Source: Gammaproteobacteria bacterium
GTDB lineage: Bacteria > Pseudomonadota > Gammaproteobacteria > Burkholderiales > Gallionellaceae
Direction: 5' to 3'
DNA length: 64,000 bases
Assembly: GCA_018820925.1 (NCBI GenBank)
Contig: JAHJNJ010000036.1
Coordinates: 337,498 to 401,497, forward strand
In this document: positions 36,242-44,262 of the stretch, one piece after another
Layout: each line of letters opens with the position of its first letter
Numbering within the stretch: the stretch's first letter is position 1
Notes under the pieces: model-generated
Databases searched by the model: none
The model's input: the letters and a program-made list of their open reading frames with translations, nothing else
What the model was told of the DNA's origin: nothing
Program-made: the position numbers and the translations under genes

Positions 36242-37598
36242 GCTGAAACATATTCCGTGCGTGCTGGTGGTCGACGATGAGGCCGACATTCTCGAACTGC
36301 TGGAACTGGCGCTGGTGCGCATGGGGCTGGAAGTGGTGCGCGCGAGCGGCGTGCAACAGGCCAAACAGCGTCTCGATACCGGCAAATTCGATCTGTGTCT
36401 CACAGATATGCGTATGCCGGACGGCGAAGGGCTGGAGGTGGTGCGCCATATTTCCGAGCGCGGACTGGATGTGCCGGTGGCGGTGATTACGGCGCATGGC
36501 AATCTGGAGAACGCGGTCGCGGTTCTCAAGGCCGGTGCTTTCGACTATTTGTCCAAACCGGTGGCACTGGATCAGTTGCGCACTTTGGTTACCTCGGCGC
36601 TCAGATTGCCTGCCTCCAATACCAACACCAGGACAACGGAGGGGGAAAGCACTTTGCTCGGCCATTCGCCGGCCATGACCCAAGTGCGCGAATTGATCGG
36701 GCGCGTGGCGCGCAGCCAGGCGCCGGTGCATATCAGCGGCGAATCGGGCAGCGGCAAGGAACTGGCCGCGCGTCTGATCGTGGAAAAAAGTGCCCGGCGC
36801 GAACAGCCCTTCGTGGCCGTGAACTGCGGCGCCATTCCCGAAAATCTGATGGAGAGCGAGTTTTTCGGCTACCGCAAAGGGGCTTTTACCGGCGCGGACA
36901 AGGACCGGGAAGGGTTCTTTCAGGCGGCAAATCAGGGCACCTTGTTGCTGGACGAGGTGGCGGACCTGCCGGTCACGATGCAGGTCAAGCTGTTGCGTGC
37001 CATCCAGGAAAAGAAAGTGCGCCGCGTCGGTGCGACGCAGGAAGAACCGGTGGATGTGCGTATTCTCAGCGCCACGCATCATGATCTGGCGAAATGTGTG
37101 CAGCAAGGCACTTTCCGGCAGGATTTGTATTACCGCTTGAACGTGATTTCGCTGCAGATGCCGTCCTTGCGCGAGATGCGCGAGGATGTGCCGGAAATTG
37201 CCAACCAGATATTGGGGAGACTGCGCGGAAATTCGGGGGTACATTTTTCTCCCGAGGCGTTGCGCGAGCTGGCCGGGTATGATTTCCCCGGCAATGTGCG
37301 CGAACTGGAAAACATTGTCGAACGTGCATTCGCACTTTGTCTGGATGGCGTCATTACGCCCGAAGATTTGCAATTGATGCCGGCGCAATCAACCCAGGAA
37401 GAAGGCAAGACAGGCGGCGCGGGCAAGTATCCGCTTACGGACTATCTTGACCGAATCGAGCGCGAAGCCATTCTGGAGGCACTCCATCAGACGCACTTCA
37501 ATCGTACAGCGGCCGCCAAAATTCTGGGGGTGACGTTTCGGGCCCTGCGCTACCGCATGGAGCGACTCTCCATCACGGACGAGGACAAGGTCGATTGA
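36231..37598 (+). CDS. pilR: PilR-type sigma-54 response regulator
   Basis: A 455-residue NtrC-family activator: receiver domain with the phospho-aspartate in LTDMRMPD, AAA+ domain with Walker A GESGSGKE, GAFTGADKD (sigma-54 contact loop), Walker B LLLDEVADLP, and a C-terminal Fis HTH (FNRTAAAKILGVTFRALRYRM). Two ATGs stand together at 36228 and 36231; the second is better spaced from GGGAG. It is the partner of the kinase upstream and would drive pilA, which is not in the window. Confidence 0.92.
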   Translation: MSPELKHIPCVLVVDDEADILELLELALVRMGLEVVRASGVQQAKQRLDTGKFDLCLTDMRMPDGEGLEVVRHISERGLDVPVAVITAHGNLENAVAVLKAGAFDYLSKPVALDQLRTLVTSALRLPASNTNTRTTEGESTLLGHSPAMTQVRELIGRVARSQAPVHISGESGSGKELAARLIVEKSARREQPFVAVNCGAIPENLMESEFFGYRKGAFTGADKDREGFFQAANQGTLLLDEVADLPVTMQVKLLRAIQEKKVRRVGATQEEPVDVRILSATHHDLAKCVQQGTFRQDLYYRLNVISLQMPSLREMREDVPEIANQILGRLRGNSGVHFSPEALRELAGYDFPGNVRELENIVERAFALCLDGVITPEDLQLMPAQSTQEEGKTGGAGKYPLTDYLDRIEREAILEALHQTHFNRTAAAKILGVTFRALRYRMERLSITDEDKVD

Positions 37599-38131
37599 AG
37601 CCGGATGCCCAAGGCTGGCTCAGCGGAATTCGCCGCCTGGCATCGCCCAATCACGATGCGCGTCCCGCCCGCGTTGTCATCGACCTTCTGGTCATCCATA
37701 ACATCAGCCTGCCCCCCAATGAGTATGGCGGAGACGCGATAGAGCGCTTTTTCACCAACTCACTGGATCATTCCGGGCATCCGTATTACGAGCAACTCAA
37801 AGGTGTCCGGGTGTCGTCACATTTTCTGGTGCGGCGCGACGGACAGATCGTGCAATTCGTCCCCTGCAGCAAACGCGCCTGGCATGCGGGCGCTTCAAAC
37901 TGGCGCGGTCGTTCCCGTTGCAACGATTTCTCCATCGGCATCGAACTCGAAGGCAGCGACTTCGAGCCTTACACGGAGCGCCAGTACGCTGCACTGGTGC
38001 GACTGACCCGGCGTCTGCAGCGCATCTATCCCATAGGCGAAATCGTTGGACATTCGGATATTGCGCCCCAACGCAAGACCGACCCCGGACCGTTTTTCAA
38101 CTGGGAAGAATACAAAAAACGGCTTAAATGA
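37595..38131 (+). CDS. ampD: 1,6-anhydro-N-acetylmuramyl-L-alanine amidase AmpD
   Basis: A 178-residue zinc amidase that cleaves the stem peptide from anhydro-muropeptides during cell-wall recycling. Zinc ligands are H in LVIHNISLPP, H in VGHSDIAP and D in KTDPGP. Start codon TTG at 37595 overlaps the pilR stop by 4 bp, so it is translated with pilR. Length matches E. coli AmpD (183). Confidence 0.95.
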   Translation: MKPDAQGWLSGIRRLASPNHDARPARVVIDLLVIHNISLPPNEYGGDAIERFFTNSLDHSGHPYYEQLKGVRVSSHFLVRRDGQIVQFVPCSKRAWHAGASNWRGRSRCNDFSIGIELEGSDFEPYTERQYAALVRLTRRLQRIYPIGEIVGHSDIAPQRKTDPGPFFNWEEYKKRLK

Positions 38132-38214
38132 TTTTTTGTTTTCACGTATTTTTCACGCAGGCTGAAATTTGCAGACATATACCCCCCAGAAAAAGATATA
38201 GGCCAAAATTCTTC

Positions 38215-38282
38215 TTGCATAAATTTAGTGATGCACTAGAATTAGTCGAAATTCGTATGTTGAACCACTAGATGTAGTGGTT
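38215..38282 (+). promoter_or_regulatory. nrdAB promoter with paired NrdR boxes
   Basis: A sigma-70-like promoter TTGCAT (38215-38220), 16-bp spacer, TAGAAT (38237-38242) is overlapped by two NrdR-box-like sequences: 38233-38247 (weaker) and 38265-38279 (CCACTAGATGTAGTG, 12 of 15 matches to ACACWATATMTWKNT on the reverse strand). Their starts are 32 bp apart, three helical turns, the spacing seen for NrdR pairs. Repression of nrdAB by NrdR is inferred. Confidence 0.7.
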
Positions 38283-38347
38283 TTGGTTTTCAGCGGGATT
38301 CGGCTTCCTTGGGAGGTGATCCGGCTCACGCGCACAAGGGGAGTTGT

Positions 38348-41224
38348 ATGTTGCTGGCTTCAGAAAATGTTCCTACATCTGTTTCATCCATGCTTGTCAA
38401 TCAGGATTCCGAATCTGTCGCTTCCTCCAGTAGTCTGCCCCTGGACCAATACAAGGTGATTCGCCGCAACGGTTCCGTGGTTGCGTTCGAGCCCGGCAAG
38501 ATTTCCATCGCAATGACCAAGGCCTTTCTCGCCGTCAACGGCGGGCAAGGCGCGGCCTCCGCGCGCGTGCGCGAACTGGTCGAGCAATTGACCGCGAATG
38601 TCGTAAATGCGCTGGTGCGCCGCCAGCCGCACGGCGGGACTTTGCATATCGAGGATATACAGGATCAGGTCGAGTTGTCCCTGATGCGCTCCGGCGAACA
38701 TGACGTGGCGCGTTCATATGTGCTGTACCGCGAGCGGCGCACGCAAGAGCGATCAAAGAGCAAAAAGGAAACCGGGGCGGCGCATGCGCTGAATGTTAAA
38801 GACGGCGAGGTCATTCGCCCCCTGGATGTGGCGGGATTGGCTGCGCAGATCAAGTCCGCCTGCCTTGGCCTGGGTTCGGTAGTCGAGGCGGAAAAGATCC
38901 TGAATCTGACATTGAAGGATCTGTACGACGGTGTTGCCATTGAGGATGTGCGCAAATGCGCCATTCTTTCCGCGCGTACCCTGATCGAACACGACCCGGC
39001 TTATAGTTTTGTTACAGCCCGTTTGTTGCTTAACAACATCTTCTGCGAGATCCTCGGCGAGGAAGTGGTTCAGGCCGACATGGCGGTTCGTTACGCCGAA
39101 TACTTTCCGAAATTCATCAAACGCGGCATAGAGGCCGAGTTGTTGAACGAGGAAATGGCGAACTTTGATCTTGAGCGCTTGGCTCAGGCGCTGGAGGCTG
39201 ACCGTGACCGGCAATTGAATTATCTGGGTTTGCAGACGCTGTATGACCGTTATTTCCTGCATGTGGATAACCGGCGCATCGAACTGCCGCAGGCGTTCTT
39301 CATGCGCGTCGCGATGGGTTTGAGTTTGAATGAAATTAACCGTGATGAGCGCGCTATCGAGTTCTACCGCCTGTTGTCCAGCTTCGATTTCATGAGTTCC
39401 ACCCCGACCCTGTTCAATTCGGGTACGCGCCGTTCCCAATTGTCTTCCTGCTACCTGACCACGGTGGCGGACGATCTGGATGGCATCTATGAGGCGTTGA
39501 AAGAGAATGCGTTGCTGTCCAAGTTCGCGGGCGGTCTGGGCAACGACTGGAGCAATGTGCGCGCGCTGGGCAGCCATATCAAGGGGACCAACGGCAAGTC
39601 GCAGGGTGTGGTGCCCTTCCTCAAGGTGGTGAACGACACGGCCGTGGCGGTGAACCAAGGCGGCAAGCGCAAGGGCGCGGTGTGCGCCTACCTTGAGACC
39701 TGGCATCTCGACATCGAGGAATTCCTGGAATTGCGCAAAAATACCGGTGACGACCGTCGCCGCACGCACGATATGAATACTTCGAACTGGATTCCCGACC
39801 TGTTCATGAAGCGCGTCATGGAAGGGGGCGAATGGACGCTGTTCTCGCCCTCGACCTGCCCGGATCTGCATGACAAGTTCGGGGCTGAATTTGAAAAGGC
39901 CTATCTGGGCTACGAGGCCAGGGTGGCCAGCGGCGAGTTGAAATTGTTCAAGAAGGTGCCGGCGCAGTCGCTGTGGCGCAAGATGCTGACCATGTTGTTC
40001 GAGACGGGGCATCCCTGGGTAACTTTCAAGGATCCGTGCAACATCCGCAGCCCGCAGCAACATGTGGGCGTGGTGCACAGTTCCAATCTGTGCACCGAAA
40101 TCACGCTGAATACCTCGGATAGTGAGATTGCCGTTTGCAACCTCGGCTCGGTCAATCTGGCGGCACATCTGTATCCCAAAGGGCACGCCAAAGCCGGACA
40201 GATCGATCATGAAAAGCTCAAACGCACGGTGTCTACCGCCATGCGCATGCTGGATAACGTGATCGACATCAATTATTACGCCGTGGCCAAGGCGCGCAAT
40301 GCCAATCTCAAGCACCGCCCTGTCGGGCTGGGCATCATGGGGTTCCAGGATTGCCTGCACGAATTGCGCATTCCCTATTCGTCCGCAGCAGCGGTGGAAT
40401 TCGCCGACCGCTCGATGGAAGCGGTTTGCTATTACGCATATTGGGCTTCCACGGAATTGGCCGAAGAGCGCGGTCGCTATGCCAGTTATCGCGGCAGTCT
40501 GTGGGACAAAGGCATCCTGCCGCAGGATAGCCTGGACATGTTGCGCGAGCAGCGCGGCGGCTACGTCGAGGTGGACATGTCGTCCAGCCTGGATTGGGAT
40601 GCTCTGCGTGCCCGCATCCGGCAAAACGGCATGCGCAACTCGAATTGCGTGGCCATTGCCCCGACGGCGACCATTTCCAACATCATCGGCGTGTCGGCCT
40701 GCATCGAGCCGACTTATCAAAACCTCTTCGTGAAGTCGAACCTGTCGGGCGAATTCACTGTCATCAACGATCATCTGGTTAATGACCTGAAGGCGCTGGG
40801 TTTGTGGGATGAAGTCATGATCGCCGACCTCAAGTATTTTGACGGCAGCCTGGCCAAGATCGACCGCATACCGGCTGAATTACGCAGCTTGTACGCGACT
40901 GCCTTCGAGGTTGAGCCGACCTGGCTGATCGAGGCGGCTTCCCGCCGCCAGAAATGGATAGACCAGGCGCAGTCGCTCAATATATATATGTCCGGCGTAT
41001 CGGGGCGCAAACTGGACGAAACCTACAAGTTGGCGTGGCTGCGCGGCTTGAAGACCACCTATTATCTGCGCTCGATGGGCGCGACTTCGGCCGAGAAATC
41101 CACTTCGCGTGCTGGATCATTGAACGCTGTGTCTAGCGATGCCGGCTCAGGAGGGCTGTCTGCAGCGACGGAAGAAACGAAGTTCTGTTCTATTGACAAC
41201 CCTGAATGCGAGGCTTGCCAGTAA
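38348..41224 (+). CDS. nrdA: Class Ia ribonucleotide reductase, alpha subunit
   Basis: A 958-residue catalytic subunit that reduces ribonucleoside diphosphates. An N-terminal ATP-cone (about 50-150, VIRRNGSVVAFEPGKISIA) provides dATP inhibition. Active-site cysteines are in RSQLSSCYL, SSNLCTEI (followed by the glutamate) and IAVCNLGSVN; the C-terminal redox pair is CEAC four residues from the end. It is about 200 residues longer than E. coli NrdA, much of it in the N-terminal leader and cone region. Start with AAGGGGAG. nrdB follows after 53 bp. Confidence 0.95.
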   Translation: MLLASENVPTSVSSMLVNQDSESVASSSSLPLDQYKVIRRNGSVVAFEPGKISIAMTKAFLAVNGGQGAASARVRELVEQLTANVVNALVRRQPHGGTLHIEDIQDQVELSLMRSGEHDVARSYVLYRERRTQERSKSKKETGAAHALNVKDGEVIRPLDVAGLAAQIKSACLGLGSVVEAEKILNLTLKDLYDGVAIEDVRKCAILSARTLIEHDPAYSFVTARLLLNNIFCEILGEEVVQADMAVRYAEYFPKFIKRGIEAELLNEEMANFDLERLAQALEADRDRQLNYLGLQTLYDRYFLHVDNRRIELPQAFFMRVAMGLSLNEINRDERAIEFYRLLSSFDFMSSTPTLFNSGTRRSQLSSCYLTTVADDLDGIYEALKENALLSKFAGGLGNDWSNVRALGSHIKGTNGKSQGVVPFLKVVNDTAVAVNQGGKRKGAVCAYLETWHLDIEEFLELRKNTGDDRRRTHDMNTSNWIPDLFMKRVMEGGEWTLFSPSTCPDLHDKFGAEFEKAYLGYEARVASGELKLFKKVPAQSLWRKMLTMLFETGHPWVTFKDPCNIRSPQQHVGVVHSSNLCTEITLNTSDSEIAVCNLGSVNLAAHLYPKGHAKAGQIDHEKLKRTVSTAMRMLDNVIDINYYAVAKARNANLKHRPVGLGIMGFQDCLHELRIPYSSAAAVEFADRSMEAVCYYAYWASTELAEERGRYASYRGSLWDKGILPQDSLDMLREQRGGYVEVDMSSSLDWDALRARIRQNGMRNSNCVAIAPTATISNIIGVSACIEPTYQNLFVKSNLSGEFTVINDHLVNDLKALGLWDEVMIADLKYFDGSLAKIDRIPAELRSLYATAFEVEPTWLIEAASRRQKWIDQAQSLNIYMSGVSGRKLDETYKLAWLRGLKTTYYLRSMGATSAEKSTSRAGSLNAVSSDAGSGGLSAATEETKFCSIDNPECEACQ

Positions 41225-41277
41225 GAACGTATGTTCGCCGTATCGTGCGGCGAATACAAAGTGGTTAAAGGAAAGAT

Positions 41278-42423
41278 ATGCTGAATTTTGACGAAGAACC
41301 GACATCATCCGCCCAGGCGGGCTTGCGCATGGCAACCATGGATATGGGAGTCGCCGTGGCCAACAAGCAAGACGAAAAGGATAACGCCGTTGTCCCGAAA
41401 TCCTTCAGCCGCATCCGCGTGGAAGACAAGCGAATCATCAACAGCAGCTGCGACGTGAACCAGCTGGTGCCGTTCAAGTACAAATGGGCGTGGGAGAAAT
41501 ACCTCGCCGGCAACGCCAACCACTGGATGCCGCAGGAGATCAACATGTCGGCCGACATCGCCCTGTGGAAGAACCCGAACGGCCTGACCGACGACGAGCG
41601 CCGCATCGTGATGCGCAACCTGGGTTTCTTCAGCACCGCCGATAGCCTGGCTGCCAACAACATCGTGCTCGGCACCTACCGCCACATCACGGCGCCGGAA
41701 TGCCGCCAGTACCTGCTGCGCCAGGCTTACGACGAGGGTATCCATACCCATTCCTACCAGTACATCGTCGAGTCGCTGGGCATGGACGAGGGCGAGGTCT
41801 TCAATATGTACCACGAAGTCCAGTCGATCCGCGACAAGGACGAGTTCCTGCTGCCGTTCATCGACACGCTGACCAACCCGGCCTTCAAGACCGGCACGCC
41901 GGAAAACGACCAGAAGCTGCTGCGCAGCCTGATCGTGTTCGCCTGCATCATGGAAGGCATGTTCTTCTATGTCGGTTTCGTGCAGATCCTGGCCATGGGG
42001 CGCCAGAACAAGATGACCGGCGCGGCCGAACAGTTCCAGTACATCCTGCGCGACGAGTCGCTGCACCTGAACTTCGGCGTCGACATGGCGAACCAGATCA
42101 AGATGGAGAACCCGCACCTGTGGACGCCCGAGTTCAAGGCCGAACTTTCCGGTCTGTTCCGCAAGGCGGCGGAGCTGGAATCGGCCTATGCCGACGACAC
42201 CATGCCGCGCGGCATCCTGGGACTGAACGCCGCCATGTTCAAGGAATACATGCGTTTCATCGCCAACCGCCGCTGCCAGCAGATCGGTCTCGACATACTG
42301 TACCCTGGAGCAACAAACCCCTTTCCATGGATGTCGGAAATAATCGACCTCAAGAAAGAGAAGAATTTTTTCGAGACACGCGTGACCGAATATCAAACGG
42401 GCGGAGCGTTATCGTGGGATTGA
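41278..42423 (+). CDS. nrdB: Class Ia ribonucleotide reductase, beta subunit
   Basis: A 381-residue diiron-radical subunit. The radical tyrosine is the one in HTHSYQYI, aligned with E. coli Y122; iron ligands lie in the helices around [14 protein letters not shown] and [11 protein letters not shown]. The C-terminal tail [10 protein letters not shown] is the peptide that docks on NrdA. Codon use is strongly biased to preferred codons, consistent with high expression. A degraded copy of the tail is found 75 bp further on in another frame (42453-42560). Confidence 0.95.
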   Translation: MLNFDEEPTSSAQAGLRMATMDMGVAVANKQDEKDNAVVPKSFSRIRVEDKRIINSSCDVNQLVPFKYKWAWEKYLAGNANHWMPQEINMSADIALWKNPNGLTDDERRIVMRNLGFFSTADSLAANNIVLGTYRHITAPECRQYLLRQAYDEGIHTHSYQYIVESLGMDEGEVFNMYHEVQSIRDKDEFLLPFIDTLTNPAFKTGTPENDQKLLRSLIVFACIMEGMFFYVGFVQILAMGRQNKMTGAAEQFQYILRDESLHLNFGVDMANQIKMENPHLWTPEFKAELSGLFRKAAELESAYADDTMPRGILGLNAAMFKEYMRFIANRRCQQIGLDILYPGATNPFPWMSEIIDLKKEKNFFETRVTEYQTGGALSWD

Positions 42424-42452
42424 GGCTTGAAATTATTTTGGCAGAGGCTAAT

Positions 42453-42560
42453 ATGCGAAGCATGTTACATACAGCCATGCTGTCAGGTAGCAGCAGAAAA
42501 TTTTTTTCCAGGACGCGACCCGCGGGGTATCAGACGGGTGCTGTGAGGTCTTGGTTTTAG
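42453..42560 (+). pseudogene. Small open frame ending in a degenerate copy of the NrdB C-terminal tail
   Basis: A 35-codon frame whose last 20 residues (KFFSRTRPAGYQTGAVRSWF) match the end of NrdB ([19 protein letters not shown]), with DNA similarity over about 60 bp, for instance TATCAGACGGG against TATCAAACGGG. It is in a different frame from nrdB and lacks a good ribosome-binding site. Best explained as a remnant of a partial nrdB duplication; a functional NrdA-binding peptide is possible but unproven. Confidence 0.5.
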
Positions 42561-42570
42561 GATTGTTGAC

Positions 42571-42592
42571 AAAGGCTGCTTATGCAGCCTTT
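42571..42592 (+). terminator. nrdAB terminator hairpin
   Basis: A perfect 9-bp stem AAAGGCTGC/GCAGCCTTT with a TTAT loop, 148 bp after the nrdB stop and before the next ribosome-binding site. The following bases are only moderately T-rich (the stem ends in TTTGTT), but position and stem strength support termination. Confidence 0.7.
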
Positions 42593-42694
42593 GTTGCAAG
42601 GGCTTCAGACATGCCGCTTTGCGGTGTGCTGGGGGTAGTAGTTGTCTAGTTGAAGAGTTGTTTTTTGTTAACTTTCACCACTAAGGAGGTTGAA

Positions 42695-43285
42695 ATGGTA
42701 GCAGCAAAGAAAGCTAAACCAGCAGCAAAAAAGGCGGCTGCAAAGAAGCCCGCAGCCAAAAAAGTAGCAGCAAAGAAACCCGCTGCTAAAAAGGTAGTTG
42801 CCAAGAAGAAACCGGCAGCCAAAAAAGTGGCAGCAAAGAAACCCGCTGCTAAAAAGGTAGTTGCCAAGAAGAAACCGGCAGCCAAAAAAGTGGCAGCAAA
42901 GAAACCCGCTGCCAAAAAGGTAGTTGCCAAGAAGAAACCGGCAGCCAAGAAGGCCGTAGCCAAGAAGCCGGCAGCGAAAAAGGCAGTTGCAAAGAAACCC
43001 GCTGCCAAAAAGGCCGTAGCCAAGAAACCGGCAGCCAAGAAGGCAGTTGCAAAGAAGCCAGCAGCCAAAAAGGCAGTTGCCAAGAAACCGGCAGCCAAGA
43101 AGGCCGTTGCAAAGAAGCCAGCAGCCAAGAAGGCAGTTGCCAAGAAACCGGCAGCCAAGAAGCCAGCGGCAGCTAAGCCTGTTGCAGCTCCGGCTACGAT
43201 GTCACCGGCTCCTTCTGCACCAGCTCCTGTGCGCCCGGCTGCGACCTGGCCTTTCCCCACACCCGGTATCAGCAAGCCGAACTAA
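42695..43285 (+). CDS. Lysine/alanine-repeat histone H1-like protein
   Basis: A 196-residue, extremely basic protein made almost entirely of repeats of the type [11 protein letters not shown] (around fourteen units, residues 5-165), followed by an alanine/proline-rich tail ending in [13 protein letters not shown]. It resembles AlgP and other bacterial H1-like proteins that bind DNA non-specifically and condense it. The start has an ideal AAGGAGG. The gene itself is a tandem repeat of 33-39 bp units, so length variation between strains is likely. No folded domain is present. Confidence 0.9.
   Translation: MVAAKKAKPAAKKAAAKKPAAKKVAAKKPAAKKVVAKKKPAAKKVAAKKPAAKKVVAKKKPAAKKVAAKKPAAKKVVAKKKPAAKKAVAKKPAAKKAVAKKPAAKKAVAKKPAAKKAVAKKPAAKKAVAKKPAAKKAVAKKPAAKKAVAKKPAAKKPAAAKPVAAPATMSPAPSAPAPVRPAATWPFPTPGISKPN
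42718..43170 (+). repeat. Tandem DNA repeat inside the H1-like gene
   Basis: Repeated units of about 33-39 bp (AAGAAACCCGCTGCCAAAAA and close variants) encode the AKKPAAKK repeats. The units are close enough for slippage or recombination. Confidence 0.85.
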
Positions 43286-43654
43286 TGTGGTGGGAGGCTG
43301 TGAAGGCAGCCCCGATCAGGCTGTAAGGCAGGGGCTGATTCACGGTTGTCGGATAGCGAGCCGGACAGGCTCGGTGGTATTTGTTTTCGCATTTGAAAAA
43401 AGTGCGCGGGGCCTCGTCCCCTCTAAGAAACGTTCAGTCGTTTTGCTTGGCGTATCGTAGTTGGTCTGCGTTGTGCAAAGGCTCGCACCGCTATCTGACG
43501 ACTAAGTTTGAAAATTTTGCCACGGTTTGGTGGAGGGGTTCGTGCCCTCTATTGAACAAGAAGGCAGACAAACATCCAAATCACTGGAGGGGGTGTGCTC
43601 CCTCTGAAAAAGTGAACCTGATTTTCAGTCAATTTCCAGCAGAAAACATCGTTC
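43286..43654. other. 369-bp gene-free region with a long hairpin and three related stem-loops
   Basis: Right after the H1-like gene a long stem GTGAA..CAGCCCC / GGGGCTG.TTCAC spans 43300-43343. Then three similar GAGGGG-loop-CCCTCT hairpins occur at 43408-43424, 43532-43550 and 43586-43605; the loops share a (T)CGTG or TGTG core. An open reading frame across the area has no codon bias or start signal, so I do not call a gene. A non-coding RNA or repeated regulatory/terminator motif is possible. Confidence 0.5.
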
Positions 43655-44221
43655 TCAAGCCAGTTTTACGCTGTATGTCGTTACGGGTGCGTCACTGTTT
43701 TTGTCGAAAGCGATCCCCGTCTCAACGCCCGCACGGGCAATGTCTGCTGCACTGTCGCTCCTCGTATAGGCTTGGTACATGGCACCCAGGGCAAACTCAT
43801 GACCTGAGCCAATTGCCCAGTATTGCGTGTATTCAAAAACCTCGCGCATGGAATAAATGGCAAAGATACCGCTGGAATTAGCGATCAACGCAGTGATCTG
43901 GCTCGACTCGTAAGGGTCTTCCTCATCCTCCTTGGGGTTAAGAAAACATTCCTCCTTGAGAATGGGGTGCAGTTTGCGGAACGTTTCAAAAATCGCTTCC
44001 TTGCTGTTAAGCTGCACATCCGGTGTCTTGGCGAGCAGGCTGGACAGCACCAGATGATGTGCCGCGCTACCGCAAACTCCGATATAACTATTGCCAATGT
44101 GCAGGATTTTGTCGTGCGAGGCATCTTGCGAGGCATGCAAACGAGTATTGCCGAAGGTGGTCAATGTATCGGCCGCGATGGCGACAGAACCATTCTTTCT
44201 AACTGCAACAATGGTGGTCAT
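43655..44221 (-). CDS. Proteasome-type peptidase, HslV-like (betaproteobacterial proteasome homologue)
   Basis: A 188-residue Ntn hydrolase. After Met removal the chain begins TTIVAVRKNG, giving the catalytic Thr1; D17 (AADT) and the lysine in HDKILHIG match the HslV active site, and GSG appears in the IGSGHEFALG helix start. Compared with HslV it has an insert before the lysine and an acidic insert (NPKEDEEDPYES). No hslU is adjacent. This fits the betaproteobacterial proteasome homologue (BPH) described from Thiobacillus and Cupriavidus, rather than canonical HslV. Its unfoldase, if any, is unknown. It is divergent from pabB with 41 bp between. Confidence 0.85.
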   Translation of the reverse strand: MTTIVAVRKNGSVAIAADTLTTFGNTRLHASQDASHDKILHIGNSYIGVCGSAAHHLVLSSLLAKTPDVQLNSKEAIFETFRKLHPILKEECFLNPKEDEEDPYESSQITALIANSSGIFAIYSMREVFEYTQYWAIGSGHEFALGAMYQAYTRSDSAADIARAGVETGIAFDKNSDAPVTTYSVKLA

Positions 44222-44262
44222 GTGAAGTCTTCCGTATTAGTCCAGGCCCGATTTTAACATTG

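Noticed and set aside
42718..43170. CRISPR-like regular repeats
   Set aside because: The repeats are coding, in frame and contiguous without unique spacers; they encode the AAKKPA protein.
43381..43881. A 166-codon open frame in the gap after the H1-like gene
   Set aside because: It starts at TTG without a ribosome-binding site, runs into the peptidase gene on the other strand and crosses hairpins; no coding signature.
43655..44221. Canonical hslV
   Set aside because: No hslU alongside, different insert pattern and acidic loop; called as an HslV-like proteasome homologue instead.
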